Origin: an uncultured Synechococcus sp.
Lineage (GTDB): Bacteria > Cyanobacteriota > Cyanobacteriia > PCC-6307 > Cyanobiaceae
Length of the DNA stretch: 13,859 nucleotides
Assembly: GCA_937975655.1 (NCBI GenBank)
Contig: CALJTZ010000328.1
Coordinates: forward strand, 1 to 13,859
Direction: 5' to 3'
Under the pieces are notes generated by a model. It worked only from the letters and a program-made list of their open reading frames with translations. It was not told where the DNA came from and made no database searches. Below, one piece after another: positions 7,438-13,262 of the stretch. Within the stretch, counting starts at the first letter, position 1. Each line of letters starts with the position of its first letter. A program made the position numbers and the translations under genes.

Positions 7438-7737
7438 TCAGTTGGTGGTGCTCAGGCTCTCGAGCTGACGGCGTACGTCGTCGATGGCCTGGTTGAGCTG
7501 GTGCACCTTGTCCTGCAGCTCGCTCTCCCGCACGGGGCGATTGCCCTCCACCGGATCCAGGGCCTCGGCATCGTTGCCCTGCAGCTGGGACAGCCGCAGG
7601 TTGCGGAGCTGGCGCTGCCGCTGCTGCCGCCGCTCGGTCTCCGACAGGAGCCACCAGGCCAAGCCGGCGGCGCCGAGCACGGCGCCGGCCAGGGTGCTGG
7701 CCAGAAAGCTGGATCCGCTCTCGCCTCGGTTGGCCAT
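7438..7737 (-). CDS. Small membrane-anchored coiled-coil protein
   Basis: I cannot assign a family to this 99-residue protein. Residues about 10-30 (SFLASTLAGAVLGAAGLAWW) form one glycine/alanine-rich hydrophobic segment, suiting a membrane anchor. A strongly basic stretch of Arg and Gln follows (about 35-50), then an acidic linker, and a C-terminal amphipathic helix (about 72-95, with heptad-like L, V, L, I, V, L positions) that could form a coiled coil. The positive charges directly after the membrane segment suggest that the C-terminal part is cytoplasmic. It begins 19 bases after the upp stop and precedes ilvD on the same strand, so it may share a transcript with them. No link to uracil or amino acid metabolism is evident. 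Confidence 0.78.
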   Translation of the reverse strand: MANRGESGSSFLASTLAGAVLGAAGLAWWLLSETERRQQRQRQLRNLRLSQLQGNDAEALDPVEGNRPVRESELQDKVHQLNQAIDDVRRQLESLSTTN

Positions 7738-7756
7738 CGCCAGGGAAACTCTGCGA

Positions 7757-8428
7757 TCAGCCTAAGGATCTACCCGTATCCAAGCCATACAGACGGTCAC
7801 CGGCGTCACCAAGGCCCGGGACGATGCGATGGGCTGCATCGAGGTCGGCATCAATGCAGCCGGTGTAGAGGGTGAGGTCGGCGAAGCGTTCCCCCAGGGT
7901 TTTCAGGCCTGGAGCTGCGGCCAGGGCACTGACCACCCGCACGCGGGGCCCCGTGACGCCCTTGGCCTCCAGACGCTCCAGCACCTGAATCAGCGTTCCC
8001 GCCGTCGCCACCATCGGGTCGAACACCAGCACCCCCGCATTGGCTGGGATCTGCTCCGGGAGGCTGTCGAGATAGCAGCGCGCCAGCCCGCTCGTTTCAT
8101 CCCGCACAAACCCCATATGGGCAACGGCGGCGTTGGGAACCACGGATCGGGATCCCTCCCAGAGCCCCAGGCCGGCCCTGAGAACAGGAACGGCCAGCAT
8201 CGGCACCGTGCCATCCACCACCGTTCCCTCCGTGAGGGCGAGGGGGGTCTGCACCTGGACGCGCTGGTAGGGGATCCAGTCTCGCAGGGCTTCATAGGTG
8301 AGCCAGCGGCCCAACTCGGCCATGGCCGTACTGAACAGGGCTGTTGGCGTCTGCTGATCCCGCAGCAGCGTGAGCCAGTGGCCAATCAAGGGATGGGGCG
8401 GCACCACCACCCGCAGGGTCTTGCTCAT
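7757..8428 (-). CDS. upp: Uracil phosphoribosyltransferase
   Basis: Converts uracil and PRPP to UMP, salvaging pyrimidine bases in the cytoplasm. The ATG at 8428 gives a 223-residue protein starting MSKTLRVVVPPHPL; longer upstream extensions in this frame run across the divergent promoter region and into the opposite gene, so they are rejected. Family marks are the PRPP loop DPMVATAGT (137-145) and the C-terminal uracil-binding block RIVPGLGDAGDR (201-212), with VPVLRAGLGLWEG (80-92) in between. The usual GGS of the PRPP loop is AGT here, a modest variation seen in the sequence. It is the first gene of a minus-strand group leading through a small membrane protein to ilvD, and it is divergent from the pentapeptide repeat gene. 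Confidence 0.95.
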   Translation of the reverse strand: MSKTLRVVVPPHPLIGHWLTLLRDQQTPTALFSTAMAELGRWLTYEALRDWIPYQRVQVQTPLALTEGTVVDGTVPMLAVPVLRAGLGLWEGSRSVVPNAAVAHMGFVRDETSGLARCYLDSLPEQIPANAGVLVFDPMVATAGTLIQVLERLEAKGVTGPRVRVVSALAAAPGLKTLGERFADLTLYTGCIDADLDAAHRIVPGLGDAGDRLYGLDTGRSLG

Positions 8429-8485
8429 GGGGTCGCGTTGCGGCTTGCGGCTGCAATAACTTGAGCGGCCCAAGCTAGTTGTGCG
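8429..8485. promoter_or_regulatory. Divergent promoter region between upp and pentapeptide gene
   Basis: This 57-base gap must carry the start signals for upp (minus) and, probably, the pentapeptide repeat gene (plus). In its middle is an imperfect dyad, CTTGAGCGGCCCAAG (8460-8474), in which CTTG and CAAG pair with one internal mismatch. The flanking bases are more A+T-rich than the surroundings, but I see no consensus -35/-10 pair on either strand. The regulatory function is inferred from position. Confidence 0.35.
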
Positions 8486-8983
8486 GTGCTGCGCGTCCTC
8501 TCCCTGATCTTGGGTCTTGTTCTGAGCTGTGCAGGGTTGTGGTGGGCTGAGCCTGCGGCCGCCATCACAGCACCGGAACTGCGGGGGCAGCGCAGTGTCC
8601 AGGATCTGCAGCCCGACATGCACGGCCGCAACCTGCAGCAGAAGGAATTCCTCAAGGCCAACCTGCAGGGCTTTGACTTCAGTGGTGCAGATCTGCGCGG
8701 TGCCGTGTTCAACACGGCGGATCTGCAGGATGCGAACCTCAGCGGTGCCGACCTCGAAGACGTTGTGGCCTTCGCCAGCCGCTTTGATCGCGCCGATCTC
8801 AGCGGCGCTGTGCTGCGCAACGCCATGTTGATGAACAGCAAGTTCAGTGCTGCCGTGATCGAGGGGGCCGATTTCACCGACGCCGTGCTCGATCTGCCCC
8901 AGCAGAAGGCCCTCTGCGCCAGGGCCTCCGGCAGTAACGCACGAACCGGTGTCACCACCCGCGACAGCCTGGCCTGCCGCTGA
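8486..8983 (+). CDS. Exported pentapeptide repeat protein, probably lumenal
   Basis: The 165-residue protein starts with a signal peptide (hydrophobic 3-20, probable cleavage after AAA at 24-26). From residue 50 to 135 the central hydrophobic residue recurs exactly every fifth position (L50, F55, L60, F65, L70 and so on). That gives 18 unbroken A(D/N)Lxx-type pentapeptides, with one alanine (A95) in a central slot. Such repeats fold as a right-handed square beta-helix, here about four and a half turns. The C-terminal tail has two cysteines, C144 and C164, spaced as in plant and cyanobacterial thylakoid-lumen pentapeptide proteins, where a disulfide is known or suspected. The start is GTG at 8486. 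Thylakoid lumen or periplasm is the likely location; the molecular function of this family is unknown. Confidence 0.9.
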   Translation: MLRVLSLILGLVLSCAGLWWAEPAAAITAPELRGQRSVQDLQPDMHGRNLQQKEFLKANLQGFDFSGADLRGAVFNTADLQDANLSGADLEDVVAFASRFDRADLSGAVLRNAMLMNSKFSAAVIEGADFTDAVLDLPQQKALCARASGSNARTGVTTRDSLACR

Positions 8984-8994
8984 CAGGGAGCGAC

Positions 8995-9000
8995 TAGATT
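8995..9000 (+). promoter_or_regulatory. Possible -10 element for the riboswitch transcript
   Basis: TAGATT lies 11 bases after the pentapeptide gene stop and just upstream of the cobalamin riboswitch, where a transcription start near 9007 would be expected. It matches four of six bases of TATAAT. No good -35 box is seen at the right distance, so support is positional and weak. Confidence 0.3.
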
Positions 9001-9004
9001 CCGA

Positions 9005-9130
9005 GTCCGGTTCCGCTGGTGATTCAGCCAGGGGAGGAAACGGGGAAAGTCCGGTGCGAGTCCGGCGCTGTCCCGCAGCTGTGATGGATCCCTCGGCCTA
9101 GGCCACGGTGATCCCAGTCAGAACGCCCGC
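9005..9130 (+). promoter_or_regulatory. Cobalamin (B12) riboswitch
   Basis: This leader senses adenosylcobalamin or a related corrinoid and is expected to lower expression of the downstream genes when B12 is plentiful. The conserved core is plainly visible: GGGGAAAGTCCGGTGCGAG (9042-9060), then TCCGGCGCTGTCCCGC (9061-9076) and AGCTGTGA (9077-9084), which is the B12-box region. A 3' block AGTCAGAACGCC (9116-9127) closes the structure, and CCGGTTCCGCTGGTGATTCAGCC at the 5' side fits the first helices. About 40 bases separate the aptamer from the HupE ATG at 9171. They contain no T-run that would make an intrinsic terminator, so control of translation initiation is the simpler inference. The boundaries are approximate. 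Confidence 0.93.
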
Positions 9131-9170
9131 CGGCCCTCACCCCCATCCCTGGCGCGGACCAGTTCATCGG

Positions 9171-9794
9171 ATGTCTCTTTCTTCTCAGGCTGCCCCCAGG
9201 GCCGCTGTTGTGGCCCTTGGCGGCCTCGGTTTGATCGGCTTGCCCCTGCTGCTGGTGGCGCCAGCGCTGGCCCACCACCCCATGACAGCCATGGGTCTGG
9301 AGCCATCCCTGTTCACTGGTCTGTTGAGTGGCGTGGCCCACCCGCTGCTGGGTCCCGATCACCTGGTGTTTCTGCTGGCCCTCGGCCTGGTGGGCCTGCA
9401 CCGGCCTCTCCGCTGGGTGCTGGGGTTGCTCACGGTCGGCCTGCTGGGCAGTGGTCTCGGCCTGATGCTGCCTGGTCTCCCCGGCGCCGACGTGCTGGTG
9501 GCTCTGTCCCTGGTGGTGACCGGGCTGGTGTTGATCCAACGCCTGCCCTCGGCGCTGCTGCTGCCGGCCTTCGCCCTCCACGGGTATGTCTTGAGTGGTT
9601 CGGTGATCGGCTGGGAAAGTACTCCGATTGCCGCCTACCTGCTGGGCCTGCTGCTCAGCCAATCCGCCCTGATGCTGGTTGCTCTCACCCTGGTGCGACG
9701 CCTGGCAGCAACCCTCACCGAGGCCAACCTGCGCTTGGCGGCGGGTCTGCTCATGGGCGCTGGTACCGCCTTCGCCTGGTCGGCCCTGGTGGCC
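9171..9794 (+). CDS. HupE/UreJ-family metal permease, predicted cobalt transporter
   Basis: The 208-residue integral membrane protein has an N-terminal signal-like segment (11-34) ending ALAHH, so the mature protein may begin with a His pair (H35, H36). About five or six further hydrophobic segments follow. The family signature HPLLGPDHLVF is at 57-67, and a second motif, HGYVLSGSVIGWE, is at 137-149. HupE/UreJ proteins carry nickel or cobalt; those behind B12 riboswitches have been predicted to import cobalt for corrinoid synthesis. The riboswitch directly upstream is the strongest evidence for cobalt here. The ATG at 9171 is chosen because the earlier in-frame GTG at 9108 lies inside the riboswitch. 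The stop TGA is at 9795-9797, one base before cobW. Confidence 0.92.
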
Positions 9795-9798
9795 TGAG

Positions 9799-10884
9799 AT
9801 GAGCAGCAACAACCTGGCGCGCCTCCCGGTCACCGTGGTGACCGGTTTCCTTGGTGCTGGTAAATCCACCCTTCTGCGGCAGTTGCTGCTCCACAGCGGC
9901 CTTCGCCTCGCGGTGCTGGTGAACGAGTTCGGAGAGGTGGGCATCGATGGCGATCTGATCCGCAGCTGCGGGTTCTGTCCCGAGGAGGAAGCCGAGAGCC
10001 GGGTGGTGGAGTTGGCCAACGGCTGTCTCTGTTGCACCGTGCAGGATGAGTTCCTGCCCACCATGCAGACCCTGCTGCAGCGGGCCGACCAGCTCGACGG
10101 CATCGTGGTCGAGACGAGCGGCTTGGCCCTGCCCCTGCCGCTGGTTCAAGCCTTCCAGTGGCCTGAGATCCGCACCAAAACCCGGGTGACGGGCATCGTG
10201 ACCGTGGTGGATGGTGAGGCGCTGTCCGCTGGCAGCGTGGTGGGTGATCCCGCCGCCCTGCAGGCCCAGCAGCAGTCCGATCCGAGTCTGGATCATCTGG
10301 CTGACCTCGACGATCTGTTCCATGACCAGTTGCAGGCCGCCGACCTGGTGTTGGTGAGTCGTGGCGATCTGCTGGATGACAACCAGCTGGCAGCCGTGCG
10401 GCGGCGCTTGCTGGACGGGCTAAGGCCAGGGGTGGAGGTGTTGCCGATGCAGCGGGGCGCGATTCCTGCTGCTCTCCTGTTCGGGCTGGATCGTGAAGCC
10501 GAGCATCACGACCACGATCAGCATGACCATGAGCACGGCCATGAAGGCCATCACCACGACCACGACCATCACGACCACACGCATGTGGCGATGCAGTCGG
10601 CCTCCATCTGCCTGAGCGGCAGTTTCGACCGTTCCAGCCTGGAGCTGGCGCTGCGTCAGCAGATTGAGCAGCAATCGCTGTTGCGCTTGAAGGGCCGTGC
10701 CTGGTTCGCGGGCAAGCCCCATCCCCTCCAGATCCAGGCGGTGGGACCGCGGCTGGAGTGCTGGTTCGACACCCACACCCCTGCTACAGCCCGCCCGCCG
10801 GAGCCAGGCTTGGAAGTGGTGGCCCTGGGGCTCAGCCTGGATGAGCCGGCGTTCCATCGGGCCCTGCAGGCCATGCTGGGCTGA
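9799..10884 (+). CDS. cobW: CobW-type G3E GTPase with His-rich metal-binding loop
   Basis: COG0523/CobW proteins are metal-binding GTPases thought to act as metallochaperones; CobW itself is linked to cobalt delivery for cobalamin. The 361-residue protein has a Walker A GFLGAGKST (16-24), the metal-binding CxCC motif GCLCC (75-79), ETSGLA (105-110) and SRGD (187-190) where the guanine-specificity motif (N/S)KxD is expected. Between the GTPase domain and the CobW C-terminal domain is a histidine-rich loop: 15 His in the 27 residues 236-262. The ATG at 9799, one base after the permease stop, gives a start that leads straight into the first strand and Walker A. Upstream frame extension overlaps the permease and is rejected. 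The gene shares the B12-riboswitch transcript. Confidence 0.95.
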   Translation: MSSNNLARLPVTVVTGFLGAGKSTLLRQLLLHSGLRLAVLVNEFGEVGIDGDLIRSCGFCPEEEAESRVVELANGCLCCTVQDEFLPTMQTLLQRADQLDGIVVETSGLALPLPLVQAFQWPEIRTKTRVTGIVTVVDGEALSAGSVVGDPAALQAQQQSDPSLDHLADLDDLFHDQLQAADLVLVSRGDLLDDNQLAAVRRRLLDGLRPGVEVLPMQRGAIPAALLFGLDREAEHHDHDQHDHEHGHEGHHHDHDHHDHTHVAMQSASICLSGSFDRSSLELALRQQIEQQSLLRLKGRAWFAGKPHPLQIQAVGPRLECWFDTHTPATARPPEPGLEVVALGLSLDEPAFHRALQAMLG

Positions 10885-10898
10885 AGCCTGGCCGGCGC

Positions 10899-11216
10899 CT
10901 AGTCGAGGGGGATGTCCCCCCTCGCACACACGCCGTCCCAACAGAGGGCCTGATCCGGGTTCCAGGCGGGCATCACGGCCCGGCTGGTGCCACCACTAGC
11001 GCGCAGATTCACGCTTCCGCGGCCATCGCTGCGGAATTCCAGCCGTTCCTGGCCCACATCGAGCCACCAGTGCGCACCCACCTGCTCGATGGTCATGGTG
11101 CAGGCCTGCCAGGGTCCCCCGGCTAGGCGGCATTCCAGGGGAATGCGCATGGGCTGGGCTGCAGCGGGCTGCAGCGAGAGTGCTGCGGCAATCAGAAGGG
11201 TGAGGCGCGCGTCCAT
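10899..11216 (-). CDS. Small secreted protein with four cysteines
   Basis: I do not recognise this 105-residue protein. It begins with a clear signal peptide (MDARLTLLIAAALSL, cleavage likely after A20 in PAAA-QP). The mature part of about 85 residues has exactly four cysteines (29, 39, 92 and 97), which could make two disulfides in the periplasm. It looks beta-rich, with a run WWLDVGQERLEF and a C-terminal ALCWDGVCARG loop. The ATG at 11216 is preferred over the in-frame start at 11258, which would put 14 polar residues before the signal peptide. It converges on cobW with 14 bases between the stops and diverges from purS. Coding strength is moderate; the signal peptide and cysteine pattern support it as real. 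Confidence 0.72.
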   Translation of the reverse strand: MDARLTLLIAAALSLQPAAAQPMRIPLECRLAGGPWQACTMTIEQVGAHWWLDVGQERLEFRSDGRGSVNLRASGGTSRAVMPAWNPDQALCWDGVCARGDIPLD

Positions 11217-11285
11217 GGCCTCGCTGGCAGGGCCTACCTCCAACCTGACCAGGGGCAAGGGCTGGTGGGAGTCGGCCTGCCAAGA

Positions 11286-11294
11286 TTTAACAAT
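11286..11294 (+). promoter_or_regulatory. Possible promoter -10 region for purS
   Basis: TTTAACAAT is the only A+T-rich stretch in the 93-base gap between the divergent secreted-protein gene and purS, and it lies 15 bases before the purS start. It could supply the -10 hexamer and would give a very short leader. No -35 match is evident, so this is a weak call. Confidence 0.25.
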
Positions 11295-11300
11295 CCTCGT

Positions 11301-11304
11301 GGAG
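11301..11304 (+). promoter_or_regulatory. Ribosome binding site deciding the purS start
   Basis: GGAG stands five bases before the GTG at 11310. It supports that codon as the purS start over the GTG at 11265, which has a poorer upstream context and would add 15 residues absent from typical PurS. Confidence 0.5.
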
Positions 11305-11309
11305 CTCAG

Positions 11310-11579
11310 GTGCCCGTCTTCTCCGCCCGTGTCCTGGTCTCACTGAGGCCATCGGTGCTCGATCCCGCCGGTGAGGCCACCCGTGCAGCGGCCGCTCGCC
11401 TTGGCGTCGATGGGGTCACCAAGTTGCGGATCGGCAAGGCGGTGGACCTGGAGATCGAAGCCGCCGACGCTGCTAGTGCGCGCCAGCAGCTGGAACTGCT
11501 GAGTGATCGCCTGCTGGCCAACCCCGTGATCGAGAACTGGACCCTCGAGCTCCAGGACACCGCCGCCCAGGAGGCTTGA
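11310..11579 (+). CDS. purS: Phosphoribosylformylglycinamidine synthase subunit PurS
   Basis: PurS is the small subunit that bridges PurQ and PurL in the FGAM synthase complex of purine biosynthesis, passing ammonia made by PurQ to PurL. The protein has 89 residues, within the usual 80-90. It shows the family pattern: an opening strand FSARVLVSLRPSVLDPAGEA, then LGVDGVTKLRIGKAVDLEIE, and a C-terminal ending NPVIENWTLEL. The GTG start at 11310 has a GGAG five bases upstream. purQ follows three bases after the stop on the same strand, the expected pairing. purL is not in the window, so the large subunit must be encoded elsewhere. Confidence 0.95.
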   Translation: MPVFSARVLVSLRPSVLDPAGEATRAAAARLGVDGVTKLRIGKAVDLEIEAADAASARQQLELLSDRLLANPVIENWTLELQDTAAQEA

Positions 11580-11582
11580 TCG

Positions 11583-12236
11583 ATGGCCCTGGGGGTGGTG
11601 GTATTTCCCGGTTCCAACTGCGATCGGGACGTTCAATGGGCGGCCGAGGGCTGCCTGGGCATTCAGACCCGCTTCCTCTGGCATGAGGAGCGGGATCTCT
11701 CGGGGCTTGATGCGGTGGTGATTCCCGGTGGCTTCAGCTACGGCGATTACCTGCGCTGTGGAGCGATCGCCCGCTTTGCCCCCGTGCTGCAGGAAGTGGC
11801 GCAGTTCGCCGAGCGCGGCGGCCGCGTATTGGGGATTTGCAATGGGTTTCAGGTGCTTACCGAGATGGGACTGCTCCCCGGAGCCCTCACCCGCAATCAC
11901 AAGCTCCACTTTCTCTGTGAACCGACAGAACTCACCGTTGAACCCGGTGGCTGCAGCTGGCTGCAGGGCTACAGCAGCGGCGAGGTAGTGACCTTCCCCA
12001 TCGCCCATGGTGAGGGGCGCTATCAGGTGGATCACGACACCTTGAAGAGCCTCGAGGACGGTGGCCAGGTGGCCTTCCGCTACTGCCGTAATCCCAACGG
12101 ATCCGTGGCCGATGTGGCGGGCCTCACCAACCGCAGCGGCAATGTGCTGGGCTTGATGCCCCACCCGGAACGGGCCTGTGATGCCGCCACCGGTGGGGTG
12201 GATGGTCGGCGTCTGCTGGCCAGCCTGCTGGGCTGA
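11583..12236 (+). CDS. purQ: Phosphoribosylformylglycinamidine synthase subunit PurQ (glutaminase)
   Basis: The class I glutamine amidotransferase subunit of FGAM synthase hydrolyses glutamine and supplies ammonia to PurL. The 217-residue protein has the nucleophile C86 in GICNGFQ and the other catalytic residues H194 and E196 in MPHPER. Also typical are FPGSNCDRD (8-16), PGGFSYGDYLRCG (48-60) and HGEGRY (142-147). The start is ATG at 11583, three bases after purS, with likely translational coupling. A single HIP1 octamer GCGATCGC (11763-11770), the repeat typical of many cyanobacteria, lies within the gene. Confidence 0.97.
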   Translation: MALGVVVFPGSNCDRDVQWAAEGCLGIQTRFLWHEERDLSGLDAVVIPGGFSYGDYLRCGAIARFAPVLQEVAQFAERGGRVLGICNGFQVLTEMGLLPGALTRNHKLHFLCEPTELTVEPGGCSWLQGYSSGEVVTFPIAHGEGRYQVDHDTLKSLEDGGQVAFRYCRNPNGSVADVAGLTNRSGNVLGLMPHPERACDAATGGVDGRRLLASLLG

Positions 12237-12242
12237 ACGGCC

Positions 12243-13199
12243 GTGCGGCGCCGATCCCTGTTGATGGGGGCTCTGGCGGCATGGCCCCTGGTCAGCGGGG
12301 GGCTCAGCTCGGCCGCCCGCGCTCCCGCGGCACCGGCGCCCCTCAAGCCGGGCAGTCGCATTGCGGCCCTGGCCCCCGGCACCTGGCTGGAGCCAGCCGA
12401 CCCGCTGCTGGATCGCTTGCGGCGGCGGTGCATCGAGCAGGGCTGGACGCTCCTGACCCCACGGGAGCTATTTGGCCGGTGGCGCTGGTTCTCCGCCAGT
12501 GATTCCCAGCGAGCGGCTGCTCTGCAACGGGCCTGGCAAGACAAGGCCGTGGACGCCCTGTTCTGCGTCGGTGCCGGCTGGGGCAGCGCCCGGGTTCTGG
12601 AGCAGGGCTGGAGATTGCCATCCAGTCCCCGCTGGTGTGTGGGCTTCTCCGATTGTTCAGCCCTGTTGTTGGCTCAGCTGGCGGCGGGGAGCCGGGGGGG
12701 AATCCACGGTTGGTTCGGTGGGGAGGAGGCCCAGTGGCAACGACTCGTGGCGCTCTTGAAAGGCGAAATGGTTCCGCCCATGGAGGGCCAGGGGGCCGTG
12801 TCCGGTGTGGCCCAGGGCCGGTTGGTCGTGACCAACCTCACGATCGCCACCAGCCTGATCGGCACGCCTTGGTGGCCCAACCTCCAGGGATCCATTCTGG
12901 TGCTGGAGGACACGGGGGAGGCCCCTTACCGCGTCGACCGCCAGCTCACCCAGTGGCGAGCTGCTGGGGTTCTCAAGGGCGTGGCTGGTGTTGGCCTGGG
13001 GCGATTCAGCTGGGCCCAGGACGACGTTCTACCCGGAGACTTCAGCATGGAGGAGATCCTGCTGGAACGGCTCCGACCCCTGGGGATTCCCATCGTGACG
13101 GGATTGCCGGTGGGGCATGGTCAACCGAATCTGGCCTTGCCCCTCGGGGTGCTGTCACGGCTGGACGGCACCAGGGGCCAGCTGAGCCTGCTCGGTTGA
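12243..13199 (+). CDS. Tat-exported S66 family LD-carboxypeptidase
   Basis: Peptidase family S66 (LdcA/MccF) includes LD-carboxypeptidases that cut the L,D bond of murein tetrapeptides. In the 318-residue protein the Ser-Glu-His triad can be placed: S136 in VGFSDCSALL, E222 in LVLEDTGEAPYRVDR and H292 in GLPVGHG. Length and spacing fit the family. Unlike cytoplasmic LdcA, it opens with MRRRSLLMGALAAWPLVSGG, an Arg-rich n-region before a hydrophobic core like a twin-arginine signal, with a probable AxA cleavage site around 24-30. Export to the periplasm is inferred. The GTG at 12243 is six bases after purQ, so it may be the third gene of the purS-purQ transcript, although there is no clear functional link. 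Murein tetrapeptide as substrate is probable, not shown. Confidence 0.88.
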   Translation: MRRRSLLMGALAAWPLVSGGLSSAARAPAAPAPLKPGSRIAALAPGTWLEPADPLLDRLRRRCIEQGWTLLTPRELFGRWRWFSASDSQRAAALQRAWQDKAVDALFCVGAGWGSARVLEQGWRLPSSPRWCVGFSDCSALLLAQLAAGSRGGIHGWFGGEEAQWQRLVALLKGEMVPPMEGQGAVSGVAQGRLVVTNLTIATSLIGTPWWPNLQGSILVLEDTGEAPYRVDRQLTQWRAAGVLKGVAGVGLGRFSWAQDDVLPGDFSMEEILLERLRPLGIPIVTGLPVGHGQPNLALPLGVLSRLDGTRGQLSLLG

Positions 13200-13211
13200 G
13201 TGGTGCGGCAC

Positions 13212-13235
13212 AAAAAAGGGGCCCTGGGGGCCCCT
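13212..13235 (-). terminator. Intrinsic terminator of the peroxiredoxin gene
   Basis: On the minus strand AGGGGCCC and GGGCCCCT form an 8-bp G+C-rich stem with a 3-base loop (13217-13235), followed by six T residues (13212-13217 on the plus strand read as A). It begins 28 bases after the peroxiredoxin stop. The T-run lies only on the minus-strand side, so this is a one-way terminator. Confidence 0.85.
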
Positions 13236-13262
13236 GGTCACACCGGGTGCTGAGCTGGAGGC

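Noticed and set aside
8429..8623. N-terminal extension of Upp by 65 residues
   Set aside because: It would run back through the divergent promoter region and into the pentapeptide gene; the MSKTLRVVVPPHPL start is typical.
9108..9170. Upstream GTG start extending the HupE protein by 21 residues
   Set aside because: The codon lies within the cobalamin aptamer and the extra residues would precede the natural signal-like segment; the ATG at 9171 is preferred.
9024..10103. 359-codon minus-strand open frame over the riboswitch, HupE gene and cobW
   Set aside because: It spans a riboswitch and two well-supported genes in antisense and is Gln/His-rich low-complexity sequence.
10504..10584. Repetitive CAC/CAT/GAC sequence as a tandem-repeat or CRISPR-like array
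   Set aside because: It is in frame and encodes the His-rich loop of CobW; there are no spacers or regular DNA repeats.
11763..11770. GCGATCGC (HIP1) octamer as a special site
   Set aside because: HIP1 is widespread in cyanobacterial genomes; a single copy inside purQ is only weak lineage evidence.
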